DNA of 64,000 nt from Candidatus Geothrix odensensis. Its GTDB lineage: Bacteria > Acidobacteriota > Holophagae > Holophagales > Holophagaceae. Positions within the stretch are counted from its first letter, which is position 1; every line of letters begins with the position of its first letter. The position numbers were made by a program, and so were the translations under genes. Where the stretch lies: contig JADKCH010000009.1 in NCBI GenBank assembly GCA_016714685.1, positions 1 through 64,000 on the forward strand, read 5' to 3'. The notes under the pieces are model-generated. The model searched no databases and was not told the DNA's origin. It was given only the letters and a program-made list of their open reading frames with translations. Positions 17,094 to 26,623 of this stretch are shown piece after piece.

Positions 17094-17170
17094 TCCGCTC
17101 CATGCTTCTGCTGGATCCGCTTTCGAGAAGTCGAATACGATAATTGACGCGACCCCAGGGAGTTCCACTC

Positions 17171-19036
17171 ATGGCAGGCAAACTGATCGGCATCGATTTG
17201 GGCACGACCAACAGTTGCGTCTGCGTCATGGAAGGGGGCGATTCCCGGGTCATCCCCAACCGCGAGGGCAGCCGCACCACCCCGTCCGTGGTGGCCTTCA
17301 CCGACAAGGGCGATGTCCTGGTGGGCCACATTGCCAAGCGCCAGGCCGTGACCAATCCCCAGCGGACCCTCTTCGCGGTGAAGCGGCTCATCGGGCAGCG
17401 CTTCCAGTCTCCCAGGGTGCAGGAGGCGGTGACCCGCCTGCCTTTCCCGGTGGTGGCCGCGCCCAACGGCGATGCCTGGCTCCGCGTGGGCGAGCGTGAC
17501 TACGCGCCCCCCGAAGTGTCCGCCATCGTCCTCCGTTCCCTGAAGCAGGCCGCCGAGGCCTTCCTGCACGAAGAAGTCACGGATGCCGTCATCACCGTCC
17601 CGGCCTACTTCGACGATGCCCAGCGCCAGGCCACCAAGGATGCCGGCAAGATCGCGGGGCTGAACGTCCAGCGCATCATCAACGAGCCCACGGCGGCCGC
17701 CCTGGCCTACGGGTTCAACAAGAAGGGCGTGAAGCAGATCCTCGGCATCTACGACTTCGGGGGTGGCACCATCGACTTCACCCTCATGGAGATGAACGAT
17801 GGCGTCTTCGAGGTGCTGGCCACCAGCGGCGACACCTTCCTGGGCGGCGAGGACATCGACCAGATCATCCAGAACTGGCTGGTCCTGCACTTCCGCGAGA
17901 AGACCGGCATCGACCTCACCAGCGACCGCATGGCCCTCCAGCGCCTGAAGGAGGCCAGCGAGAAGGCCAAGTGCGAACTCTCCACACTGGATCGCGTGGA
18001 GATCCGGCTGCCCTTCATCGCCCAGGGCCCCAGCGGGCCACAGCACCTGGAGGCCGCGCTCACCCGCGAGCAGCTCGAGGAGATGGTCCGGGAACTGGTG
18101 GACCTCACCCTCGTCCCCATCAAGGACGCCCTGGAGCAGGGCGGCAAGACCCCGAAGCAGGTCGACGAGATCATCCTCGTGGGCGGCCAGACCCGCATGC
18201 CCCTCGTGCAGCGGCTGGTGCGGGACTTCTTCGGCAAGGAACCCAACCGCAGCATCAACCCCGACGAGGTGGTGGCCGTGGGCGCCTCCATCCAGGGCGC
18301 CGTGCTCAAGGGCGACATCAAGGACCTGGTGCTGCTGGACGTGACGCCGCTCAGCCTGGGCATCGAGACCCAGGGCGGCGGCTTCGTGAAGATCATCCAG
18401 CGCAACGCCACCATCCCCACCCGGGACGCGCGCACCTTCACCACGGTGACGGACAACCAGAGCCGGGTGGAGATCCACGTGCTGCAGGGCGAGCGCGAGC
18501 TCTCCGAGCACAACAAGAGCCTGGGTCGCTTCGACCTCATCAACCTGCCGCCCCTGCCCAAGGGCGTGCCGCAGATCGAGGTCGCCTTCGACATCGACTC
18601 CAACGGCATCGTCAAGGTCTCCGCCCGTGACCTCATGACCGGGCTCGAGCAGAGCATGAGCATCCGGCCCAGCTCCGGCCTCTCCGAACTGGAGATCCAG
18701 CGCATGATCCGCGAGGCCCTCGCCAACGCCGAAGGCGACGTGAAGAAGCGCGACGCCATGAAGTACATCGCCTCGGCGGAAGGGCTGATCTTCTCCTGCG
18801 ACAAAAGCTTCATCGAGTGCGGGAAGTACCTGACGGACGAGCAGCAGTCCCTGGTGCGGGACGTGCTCTCCAAGGCCCGGCAGGCCGTGGCTTCCCAGGA
18901 CCCGGATGCCCTCCGGGCCTGCGAGACCCAGCTCCTGGAAGCCCAGAACCTGCTGACGGACGCGGTCCTGGCGGCCAGCGAGGCCATGATGGCCTCCCTC
19001 GACGGCGAGGGCGATGGCGCGGCTCCGCCCAATTAA
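17171..19036 (+). CDS. dnaK: Molecular chaperone DnaK (Hsp70)
   Basis: This ATP-dependent chaperone of 621 residues has the N-terminal phosphate loop GIDLGTTNSCVCVMEGG, VPAYFDDAQRQATKDAG, INEPTAAALAYGF and the actin-like DFGGGTIDFTLMEM (more divergent than the usual DLGGGTFDVSI). The interdomain linker region is DLVLLDVTPLSLGIET, followed by the substrate-binding domain and helical lid. The C-terminus ends in DGAAPPN and lacks the standard EEVKD-type tail, so the protein is slightly short. The ATG at 17171 has cagggag 8 bases upstream. Confidence 0.95.
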   Translation: MAGKLIGIDLGTTNSCVCVMEGGDSRVIPNREGSRTTPSVVAFTDKGDVLVGHIAKRQAVTNPQRTLFAVKRLIGQRFQSPRVQEAVTRLPFPVVAAPNGDAWLRVGERDYAPPEVSAIVLRSLKQAAEAFLHEEVTDAVITVPAYFDDAQRQATKDAGKIAGLNVQRIINEPTAAALAYGFNKKGVKQILGIYDFGGGTIDFTLMEMNDGVFEVLATSGDTFLGGEDIDQIIQNWLVLHFREKTGIDLTSDRMALQRLKEASEKAKCELSTLDRVEIRLPFIAQGPSGPQHLEAALTREQLEEMVRELVDLTLVPIKDALEQGGKTPKQVDEIILVGGQTRMPLVQRLVRDFFGKEPNRSINPDEVVAVGASIQGAVLKGDIKDLVLLDVTPLSLGIETQGGGFVKIIQRNATIPTRDARTFTTVTDNQSRVEIHVLQGERELSEHNKSLGRFDLINLPPLPKGVPQIEVAFDIDSNGIVKVSARDLMTGLEQSMSIRPSSGLSELEIQRMIREALANAEGDVKKRDAMKYIASAEGLIFSCDKSFIECGKYLTDEQQSLVRDVLSKARQAVASQDPDALRACETQLLEAQNLLTDAVLAASEAMMASLDGEGDGAAPPN

Positions 19037-19078
19037 CAGGGCACTTCATCGGCTATCCTGGAGATTCAGGATGGGATG

Positions 19079-20242
19079 ATGAAGCGCGACTACTACGAAG
19101 TACTGGGTGTTTCCAAGGATGCCGGGGCCGATGAGCTGAAGAAGGCCTACCGCAAGCTGGCCATGGAGTTGCATCCCGACCGCAATCCGGGCAACAAGGA
19201 GGCGGAGGAGAAGTTCAAGGAGGCCGCCGAGGCCTATAGCGTGCTGTCCGACGCCGAGAAGCGGAAGGTCTACGACCAGTTCGGCCACGCGGGGCTGGGC
19301 GGCGCGGGCGGTGGGGGTCAGCAGTTCCAGTTCGACCCGAGCCAGTTCGCCGATTTCGAGGACATCCTGGGCAGCTTCTTCGGCGGTGGCCTCTTCGGCG
19401 ACCTCTTCGGCGGTGGCGGCCGGCGGCGCTCCAACGGCGAGGAGCGGGGCTCGGATCTGCAGTACAACCTCAAGCTCAGCTTCCAGGACGCCATCTCCGG
19501 GAAGGAGGCGGTGGAACTATCCATCCCCCGCCTGGAGGCCTGCGACACCTGCCACGGCTCCGGCTGCGAGGCCGGCACGCGGGCCGAGACCTGCCCCCAG
19601 TGCCGTGGCGCAGGGCAGGTGGCGGTGCGCCAGGGCTTCTTCCAGATGCTGGCCGCGTGTCCCCGCTGCGAGGGCCGCGGGCGGATCATTCCCAAGCCCT
19701 GCCGCACCTGCCACGGCGAGGGCCGTGTCCACCGGAAGTCCAAGGTCAGCTTCAAGGTCCCCGCCGGCGTGGACCGGGGCACACGGCTTCGGCTCCAGAA
19801 CCAGGGCGAGGCGGGCCGCTTCGGGGGCCGCACGGGGGACCTCTACGTGGTCTTCGATGTGGAGCCGGACGCCCGCTACGAGAGGGACGGCAGCGACCTG
19901 CACCGGCGCCTGGAGGTGCACTGGCCCCTGCTCGTGACCGGCGGCACCTTCGAGGTGGAGACGCCGTATGGCCCCGACAAGGTCAAGCTGGCGCCCGGCA
20001 CCCCGGCCGACCACGTGGTGAGGCTGGTGAACGCGGGGGTTCCCCGCCTTCAGGGCAGCGGGCGTGGGGACCTGTACCTGCACCTGCGGGTCGCCGTGCC
20101 GAAATCCCTGACGGCCGAGCAGCGCCAGCTGGTGGATCAGCTCCGTCGCAGCCTCGAGGGCGAGGCCGATGCCGGTGAGGAGGAGGGCTTCCTCGCCAAG
20201 GTGTTCGGCTCGGAGAAGGGCGGGAAGAAGAAGCGGAAGTAG
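19079..20242 (+). CDS. dnaJ: Co-chaperone DnaJ (Hsp40)
   Basis: The J-domain with HPD (ELHPDRNPGNKEAEEKF) stimulates the DnaK ATPase. A Gly/Phe-rich region (about residues 70-115) follows. Four CxxCxGxG-type zinc repeats come next: CDTCHGSGC, CPQCRGAG, CPRCEGRG and CRTCHGEG. The C-terminal substrate-binding domains end in a lysine-rich tail. It is 387 residues from ATG 19079; ATG 19076 immediately before it is equally possible. This is the last gene of the heat-shock operon and is convergent with the GGDEF gene. Confidence 0.95.
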   Translation: MKRDYYEVLGVSKDAGADELKKAYRKLAMELHPDRNPGNKEAEEKFKEAAEAYSVLSDAEKRKVYDQFGHAGLGGAGGGGQQFQFDPSQFADFEDILGSFFGGGLFGDLFGGGGRRRSNGEERGSDLQYNLKLSFQDAISGKEAVELSIPRLEACDTCHGSGCEAGTRAETCPQCRGAGQVAVRQGFFQMLAACPRCEGRGRIIPKPCRTCHGEGRVHRKSKVSFKVPAGVDRGTRLRLQNQGEAGRFGGRTGDLYVVFDVEPDARYERDGSDLHRRLEVHWPLLVTGGTFEVETPYGPDKVKLAPGTPADHVVRLVNAGVPRLQGSGRGDLYLHLRVAVPKSLTAEQRQLVDQLRRSLEGEADAGEEEGFLAKVFGSEKGGKKKRK

Positions 20243-20246
20243 GGGA

Positions 20247-21425
20247 TCAGGCGGTACCTCCGGTCTGGGAGGCCGCCACCATCACCCGTCCCTTGCCCTC
20301 CTGCTTGGCCCGCATCAGGGCGTGGTCAGCCTGTTCGATGAGGTGGCCGGCGCCATCGGCGTGTTCGGGATAGGCGGCCACGCCGGCACTGAGGGACACC
20401 GTGAGGTGGTCGCGGCCCAGGTCCAGGGGGTGTTCCTGAAGGACCTGGAGCAGGCGCTCGCCCAGCTTCCGGGCGCCCTGGGCGGTGGTGCCCGGCATGA
20501 GGATGCAGAATTCGTCGCCGCCATAACGGTAGAGGCGGTCGTGGGCGCGGCAGAGCCGCTGGGCCGTGGCGGCCACGGATTCCAGGAGCAGGCTGCCCAC
20601 GGGATGGCCATGGCTGGTGTTCACCCGCTTGAGATCATCCACGTCGATGAAGAGCAGGGCCAGGGGCTCCGCCCTGGCGGCGGCCGAGCGCACCGCCTGG
20701 GGCAGCTCGGCCTCCAGGCAGCGCCGGTTCTGGGCCACCGTGAGGTCGTCCTTGAAGGAGAGCGCCCGGCTCTCCTCCAGCTGCCAGGCGCTGAGCAGCA
20801 GGGGCTCCATGTCGTCGAAGCCCCTGAGGAACCGCTCCGGCCGCTCCTTTGGGCCCGACAGCCGCAGGATGCCCAGTTGCTCGGAAGGTGCCAGGAGAAA
20901 CGCCTCCCCAAGGCGGACGAGCTCGGCCGCCTCCTGGCGGGGCAGGGGGGCTTCCGTGAAGGTGCTGTCTCCCACACGCTGGTAGAAGGTGTCGTCTCGC
21001 CGGAGCCAGATGGCGCCGCCTGCGGCCCCGGAGAGGCGGATGGCCCTGGCCAGGGCCAGGCGGAGCAGCTCGTCCAGGGAGGCCAGGTGCATCATCTGGC
21101 GCAGCCAGCCCTCGCTGCCCAGGTCCCGCTGCCGCAGGTGGACCAGGGCTTCCCGGGCAGCCTCCAGGGGGCGGTTCTGGAGCAGCACCCAGCCGGGACG
21201 AAGGTTCAGCACCGCGCTCACTTCCTCGGGTTCAGCCTGTTCGACCCACCAGAGGATCTCCGTGCCTTCGGGGGGAACCAGGCGGGCATCCGGACGTTCG
21301 GCCACCAGGACCAGGGACCCGGGCCCCGGGCCTTCCTGTACGTCGTCGCCCCATCGATCGAGGGCCGCGCGCAGTGCATCTCCCGCCGGGGAGGGATGCA
21401 CTTCCAGCCAGTGGATGCGGGGCAT
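20247..21425 (-). CDS. GGDEF diguanylate cyclase
   Basis: This 392-residue protein makes cyclic di-GMP from two GTP. The catalytic motif GGDEF is intact at residues 302-306 (RYGGDEFCILMPGT). The product-inhibition I-site RxxD is present as RAHD (293-296), exactly five residues before GGDEF. The N-terminal 220 residues resemble a degenerate receiver followed by a GAF-like sensor, with no membrane helix. It is transcribed together with the upstream 652-residue protein (54-bp gap). Confidence 0.85.
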   Translation of the reverse strand: MPRIHWLEVHPSPAGDALRAALDRWGDDVQEGPGPGSLVLVAERPDARLVPPEGTEILWWVEQAEPEEVSAVLNLRPGWVLLQNRPLEAAREALVHLRQRDLGSEGWLRQMMHLASLDELLRLALARAIRLSGAAGGAIWLRRDDTFYQRVGDSTFTEAPLPRQEAAELVRLGEAFLLAPSEQLGILRLSGPKERPERFLRGFDDMEPLLLSAWQLEESRALSFKDDLTVAQNRRCLEAELPQAVRSAAARAEPLALLFIDVDDLKRVNTSHGHPVGSLLLESVAATAQRLCRAHDRLYRYGGDEFCILMPGTTAQGARKLGERLLQVLQEHPLDLGRDHLTVSLSAGVAAYPEHADGAGHLIEQADHALMRAKQEGKGRVMVAASQTGGTA

Positions 21426-21479
21426 GGGACTCCCTGATGACCAACTCTTCGACAGTGGATCGGGCCTGGATGAGACTGC

Positions 21480-23438
21480 TCAACCCAGCGCGGCTTCGAG
21501 GCGCAGGGCCAGCTGGCGGAGGTGGGCCGCCAGCTGATCCAGAGCCGGGGGCGAGGCCTCACGAAGGCCTCGTTCGGCACGGACCCAGCGCTTGAGCAGG
21601 GCCAGGCACTGGGGATCCCGGACGCCCAGCCGCTTGGAGGTCTGGATGAGCTTGTGGGAGAGGCGGGTCCGCTCCGGGCCCAAGGGACTCTCCCGCAGCT
21701 CCCCGATGAGCCGGAGCGCCTCCTGAGCCACCTCCAGGTCCTGGCGGATGAGGGGGATCCGGGCGTTGATGCGCAGCAGGAAGAGCTCCAGGAACCGCAA
21801 CAGCTCGCCCAGCACATCCATGCCGTCGCGCAGAGCCTGGGCGACGTCCGAGGGCGACTCCAGCAGGCTCCCGAGCTCCTGGATGAGGCGCTCGGCCTCC
21901 TCCCGGTCGGGGCGCCGCATGAGCGGGAACTCGGGGCTTCGCCGGAAGGCCAGGAGGTGGCGGTAGGTATGGGCAAGGCCCAGGGCCAGCCGTGGCCAGT
22001 CCTGCAGTTCCAGGTGGAGCTGCAGCTGGCCGTGGAGGGGGGGAACCTGCTCCCACAGCCGCTGGATGCGCAGGCGGAGCCGCTCCCCTTCTTCCATCAT
22101 GCTGGGCGATTCGGGGAAGAGGCGGTGCTGCACATCGGGCGAGAAGATCCCCACCAGCTCCCCCATCAGCTGCTTCTGGTGGTTGATCAGCAGGCCCTTG
22201 AGGTTGTCGAGGGTCTGCGCCAGCTGGTCCGCGTCCTGGCCCGCCAGGGCCTGCTGCAGGAGGCTGCGGAGGGTGCCCTGGTCCTGCTGGAGGCTCAGCA
22301 CGGCCTGCCGGAGGAAGGCCCGCAGGCGGTGGGTCTCGGGGTGGGAGGGGTCCAGCAGCTCGCCGCGGGCGGGCTCGTACGAGCGTTCCGCCAGCCGCCC
22401 CAGCTCCGACTCCAACACCAGGAAGGTGGGCACGGCCGCGTAGCGTTCCGGGAGGCCCGCGCTGGTGGCGGAGTCGAGGGATTCGAGGAGGCCGAGCAGT
22501 GAGACGTGGCTGGCCAGGGCGCGGGCCACCACCGAAAAGGCGGGCCGGTTGCTCCGCCGGATCTGCTGGAGCAGGCGGCGCAGCTCCGGCGGCATGCTGT
22601 CCCGGAACAGCTCGGCGTCCATGCGGGGCAGGGACCAGCCCAGGTGGTCCCAGAGCCAGCGCAGGCTGCCCCGCACCTGCTCCACGGCCGGCCAGTGGAT
22701 GCCCCGGTCCAGGGGGCGCACGAGGCTGAGGCGGAGGTTCGAGACCACATGCTCCAGGAGGAGCAGGGGCTCCACGCGGGCATGGATTTCCGCGGGAATG
22801 CAGGCTTCCAGTTGTTCGGCCAGCCGGCCGAGGGATTCCTCCAGGCGGCCCTGCCCCTGGATGGCCCGGTTGACGGCCTTCATCTGAGTGTTGAGCCGTG
22901 AGACCGCCGCGGGGCCCGGCTCGACCTGCTGGAGCGCCGCCAGGATGTCCCGGAAGGCGTCCCGGTGCTCCGCCAGGAACGAGGACCACATCTGGCGGAG
23001 GTTGCCACTGTCCTCGGAAGGGGCCAGGGACATGGCACGCAGCGAGGCGAGCAGGTCCAGCAACTGGGTAACCCATTCGGGCTGCTGCTGCTCCACCATC
23101 AGCTCGCGGTGGGCGGCCTCGGCCTGGTCGCCGAGTCGGCCCAGGCTGTGCAGCATGACCAGGCCCATGGCGTTCCGGGCCTCGCCCAGCCGCCGAGGTG
23201 AGAAGGTGTGGAGAAAGGCCAGGAAGTAGCCCAGGCTCCGCCGGAGGGCCGCCTGGGCTGGCGACTCCTGACTGTTCGCCACCCGCTGGGGTGCGGCCTC
23301 GACCAGCGGTTCGAGATCCCTGGCTCCCTCCCGCAGGATGTCCTCCAGCAGGGTCAGGTCGCTTTTGGACAGACCCTTGTCCCGGATCAGCTGCCGGGCC
23401 AGCAGCAGTCGCTGGGGCTGGGTGCCTGGGGATGACAT
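21480..23438 (-). CDS. Large alpha-helical protein of unknown function
   Basis: I do not recognise this 652-residue protein. It is rich in leucine, arginine, glutamate and glutamine and predicted almost wholly helical, with no signal peptide, membrane segment or catalytic motif that I can see. Repeated LLxxL patterns suggest helical repeats or a scaffold. I chose ATG 23438 (MSSPGTQ) over an upstream TTG. It lies directly upstream of the diguanylate cyclase in the same direction and is divergent from pilB, so a link to pilus or c-di-GMP regulation is possible but unproven. Confidence 0.7.
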   Translation of the reverse strand: MSSPGTQPQRLLLARQLIRDKGLSKSDLTLLEDILREGARDLEPLVEAAPQRVANSQESPAQAALRRSLGYFLAFLHTFSPRRLGEARNAMGLVMLHSLGRLGDQAEAAHRELMVEQQQPEWVTQLLDLLASLRAMSLAPSEDSGNLRQMWSSFLAEHRDAFRDILAALQQVEPGPAAVSRLNTQMKAVNRAIQGQGRLEESLGRLAEQLEACIPAEIHARVEPLLLLEHVVSNLRLSLVRPLDRGIHWPAVEQVRGSLRWLWDHLGWSLPRMDAELFRDSMPPELRRLLQQIRRSNRPAFSVVARALASHVSLLGLLESLDSATSAGLPERYAAVPTFLVLESELGRLAERSYEPARGELLDPSHPETHRLRAFLRQAVLSLQQDQGTLRSLLQQALAGQDADQLAQTLDNLKGLLINHQKQLMGELVGIFSPDVQHRLFPESPSMMEEGERLRLRIQRLWEQVPPLHGQLQLHLELQDWPRLALGLAHTYRHLLAFRRSPEFPLMRRPDREEAERLIQELGSLLESPSDVAQALRDGMDVLGELLRFLELFLLRINARIPLIRQDLEVAQEALRLIGELRESPLGPERTRLSHKLIQTSKRLGVRDPQCLALLKRWVRAERGLREASPPALDQLAAHLRQLALRLEAALG

Positions 23439-23517
23439 GGCAAAAGCATACAATGGTTAGGATTTCGGAACCTGCTGGTGGTGATACCATCGCTTCACCC
23501 CAATCTGGAGGCAGCCG

Positions 23518-25356
23518 GTGGTCAGCAAGCTCGGGGAAATGCTCGTCAAGGCCCAGCTCATCACGGATACCCAACTGGATGAGGTCATGAAAATCCAGCG
23601 CCGGGAGGGTGGAAAGCTCGGCAGCATCGTGGTGCGCTCCGGGTTCTGCTCGGATCAGGACATCGTGAGTTTCCTGGGCATGCAGTATGGCGTCCCGGCC
23701 GCGGACCTGGAGCAGTGGCCGCCCATCGATGCGAGCGTCATCGCCCTGATCCCGAAGGACCTGGCCCAGCGCCACAAGGTGCTGCCCCTCCAGCGCACGG
23801 GGAATGTCCTGACCCTGGCCATGTCCGACCCCACGGACATCTTCGCCATGGACGACGTGCGGTTCCACACGGGCTACAACGTGGATCCGGTGGTCTCCAG
23901 CGAGATGGGCCTGGCCCGGGCCGTGGAGAAGTATTACGGGGGCAACAGTGCCATCCGCCTGGCGGATGGCACCAAGGCCCGCAGCACCCATAGCGGGAGC
24001 GGCCCGGTGGGCAGCGGTCCCGCCGCCACCGACACGGCCCAGCCCTTCAGCGAGGAAGATGAACACTTCGACCTGTCAGAGCTGGAGCAGGAACTCGATG
24101 CCGATGCCGAGTTCGACGCCACCGAGGATGACGACAGCAGCGTCAATGTCGGCAGCCTGAAGCGGGGCAGCGAGGACGCGCCCGTCGTGAAGCTGGTGAA
24201 CATGGTGCTCATCGACGCCATCAAGCGGGGCGCCTCCGATATCCACATCGAACCCTACGAGAAGACCTACCGCATCCGGTTCCGCATCGACGGCATCCTC
24301 ATGGAGGTCATGCGGCCCAACCTCAAGCTGAAGGACCCGCTGACCTCCCGCGTGAAGATCCTGGCCAAGCTCAACATTGCCGAGCGGCGCCTGCCCCAGG
24401 ACGGTCGCATCAAGCTCCGGGTCAACATGCAGGGCCGGCAGAAGGTCATCGACTATCGCGTGAGCATCCTGCCCACCCTCTTCGGCGAAAAGATCGTGCT
24501 GCGGCTGCTGGACAGCGACAAGCTCATGCTGGACCTCACCAAGCTCGGCTTCGAGCCCGAGAGCCTTGTGGCCTGGGATCGCCAGATCTCCAAGCCCTAC
24601 GGCATGGTGCTGGTAACCGGCCCGACGGGTTCGGGCAAGACGAACACCCTGTATTCCTCCATCGCCAAGCTGAACACCGTCGACACGAACATCATGACGG
24701 CCGAAGATCCCGTCGAGTTCAACTTCCCCGGCATCAATCAGGTGCAGATGAAGGAACAGATCGGCCTGAACTTCGCCGCGGCGCTGCGCTCCTTCCTCCG
24801 GCAGGATCCCAACATCATCCTGGTGGGCGAGATCCGGGACTTCGAGACGGCGGAGATCGCCATCAAGGCGAGCCTCACGGGCCACCTGGTGCTGTCCACT
24901 CTGCACACGAACGACGCCCCGAGCACCATCAACCGCCTGATGAACATGGGCGTGGAGCCCTTTCTGGTGGCCACCTCCGTCAACATCATCTGCGCCCAGC
25001 GCCTGGTGCGTCGGCTCTGCGCCAACTGCAAGCAGGTGGACACCCACCACCAGCCCGAGGAGGCCCTCTACAAGGTGGGTTTCACGCCCGAGGAAGTGGC
25101 CAAGGGCATCACCTTCTACAAGCCCGTGGGCTGCGAGATCTGCAACAAGCGCGGCTACAAGGGCCGGGTGGGCCTCTACGAAGTCCTGGAGATGTCCGAG
25201 ACCCTCAAGGACATGATCCTCACGGGCGCCTCGGCCATCGAGATCCGGGAACAGGGCCAGAAGGAGGGCATGATCACCCTCCGCCGCTCCGGCTGCCGCA
25301 AGGTCCTCGACGGCGTCACCACCATTGAAGAGATCATCCGAGAGACCGTGTTGTAG
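23518..25356 (+). CDS. pilB: Type IV pilus assembly ATPase PilB
   Basis: This hexameric ATPase drives pilus extension. The 612-residue protein has an N-terminal MshEN-type domain (1-140), an acidic linker (about 165-210) and the GspE catalytic core. Walker A is GPTGSGKTNT (368-377; N replaces the usual second T), with the Asp box TAEDPVEF and Walker B IILVGEIRDFETAEIA. The zinc-finger cysteines CANCK and CEICNKRGYKGR are near the C-terminus. GTG 23518 is the start, with ggagg at 23507-23511. It is followed by pilT 12 bp later. Confidence 0.95.
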   Translation: MVSKLGEMLVKAQLITDTQLDEVMKIQRREGGKLGSIVVRSGFCSDQDIVSFLGMQYGVPAADLEQWPPIDASVIALIPKDLAQRHKVLPLQRTGNVLTLAMSDPTDIFAMDDVRFHTGYNVDPVVSSEMGLARAVEKYYGGNSAIRLADGTKARSTHSGSGPVGSGPAATDTAQPFSEEDEHFDLSELEQELDADAEFDATEDDDSSVNVGSLKRGSEDAPVVKLVNMVLIDAIKRGASDIHIEPYEKTYRIRFRIDGILMEVMRPNLKLKDPLTSRVKILAKLNIAERRLPQDGRIKLRVNMQGRQKVIDYRVSILPTLFGEKIVLRLLDSDKLMLDLTKLGFEPESLVAWDRQISKPYGMVLVTGPTGSGKTNTLYSSIAKLNTVDTNIMTAEDPVEFNFPGINQVQMKEQIGLNFAAALRSFLRQDPNIILVGEIRDFETAEIAIKASLTGHLVLSTLHTNDAPSTINRLMNMGVEPFLVATSVNIICAQRLVRRLCANCKQVDTHHQPEEALYKVGFTPEEVAKGITFYKPVGCEICNKRGYKGRVGLYEVLEMSETLKDMILTGASAIEIREQGQKEGMITLRRSGCRKVLDGVTTIEEIIRETVL

Positions 25357-25368
25357 GCGAGGTGATAC

Positions 25369-26553
25369 ATGAGTGAAGTCGGTGCCAACTATGTTGCCCC
25401 GCTCCAGCAGCTGCTGAAGACGATGGTGGAGTACGGAGGCACGGACCTCCACATCACGACGGAATCCGCGCCCCAGATCCGCATCGATGGCCGCATGGTG
25501 CCCCTCAAGCTGCCGCCCATGGACGCTTCCCAGACCCGCTGGCTCTGCTACGGCGTGATGACGGACCAGCAGAAGCACCGCCTCGAGGAGGATTTCGAGG
25601 TGGACTTCTCCTTCGGTCTGCAGGGCGTGGCTCGCTTCCGCGCCAACGTGTTCAACCAGCGGGGCGCCACCGCCGGGGTGTTCCGCACCATCCCCGAGCA
25701 GATCCGCAGCTTCGACCAGCTGGGCCTGCCGCCCTCCATCCAGGCGCTGTGCAGCAAGCCCCGGGGCCTGGTCCTGGTGACCGGCGTGACCGGCTCCGGC
25801 AAATCCACCACCCTGGCCGCCATGGTGGACAAGATCAACACCGAGGAGCCCCTCCACATCCTCACCATCGAGGATCCGGTGGAGTACGTGCACAGGCACA
25901 AGCGGGCCCTGGTGAACCAGCGTGAGATCCACGCCGATACCCACAGTTTCAAGAAGGCGCTCCGCTCCGCCCTGCGTCAGGATCCTGACGTCGTGCTGGT
26001 CGGTGAAATGCGCGACCTGGAAACCATCGAATCCGCCCTGACCATCGCCGAGACGGGCCACCTGACCTTCGGCACCCTGCACACCAGCAGCACCGTGCAG
26101 ACCATCAACCGCATCATCGACGTGTTCCCCAGCCACCAGCAGCCCCAGATCCGGGCCCAGCTCTCCCTGGTGCTGGAAGGCGTCATCTGCCAGAGCCTCA
26201 TCCCCAAGGCCAGCGGGAAGGGCCGGGCCCTGGCCCTGGAGATCATGATCCCCAACTCCGCCATCCGGAACCTCATCCGCGAGGACAAGATCCACCAGGT
26301 CTACGGTGTCATGCAGTCCGGGCAGGGGAAGTCCGGCATGCAGACCTTCAACCAGAGCCTTTCCGACCTGGTGATCCGCAAGGAGATCAGCCAGGAGCAG
26401 GCCTTCGACTACTCCTCCAATACGGACGAGCTGCGTGAACTGATCAACCGCGGCGTGGGCGTTGGATCCGCCGGTGGAAGAGGTGCCGCCGTCCCCGCCC
26501 AGCCCTCCAGCCCAGCCCTGGGGGGGCGGAACCCCAACATCAAGTACACCTAG
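25369..26553 (+). CDS. pilT: Type IV pilus retraction ATPase PilT
   Basis: PilT powers pilus retraction (twitching motility). The 394-residue protein has Walker A GVTGSGKST (139-147), Asp box TIEDPVEYVH, Walker B VVLVGEMRDLETIESA, the His box HLTFGTLHTSSTVQTINR and the diagnostic AIRNLIREDK motif. The last 45 residues are a Gly/Pro/Ala-rich tail. It lies between pilB and pilC. Confidence 0.95.
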   Translation: MSEVGANYVAPLQQLLKTMVEYGGTDLHITTESAPQIRIDGRMVPLKLPPMDASQTRWLCYGVMTDQQKHRLEEDFEVDFSFGLQGVARFRANVFNQRGATAGVFRTIPEQIRSFDQLGLPPSIQALCSKPRGLVLVTGVTGSGKSTTLAAMVDKINTEEPLHILTIEDPVEYVHRHKRALVNQREIHADTHSFKKALRSALRQDPDVVLVGEMRDLETIESALTIAETGHLTFGTLHTSSTVQTINRIIDVFPSHQQPQIRAQLSLVLEGVICQSLIPKASGKGRALALEIMIPNSAIRNLIREDKIHQVYGVMQSGQGKSGMQTFNQSLSDLVIRKEISQEQAFDYSSNTDELRELINRGVGVGSAGGRGAAVPAQPSSPALGGRNPNIKYT

Positions 26554-26623
26554 GACTTCTCCACCGGTGCTTTCCTGCCTATGCTGAAGGCACCATCATT
26601 CCCAGCCGCTCTCCGAGGTCCGC

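Noticed and set aside
21559..24066. 835-codon minus-strand frame overlapping the helical protein gene
   Set aside because: Pro/Gly/Ala/Arg-rich shadow in another frame; extends into the pilB coding region.
24076..26295. Long minus-strand frame opposite pilB and pilT
   Set aside because: Low-complexity Val/His/Asp-rich translation typical of antisense to high-GC genes; pilB and pilT are certain.
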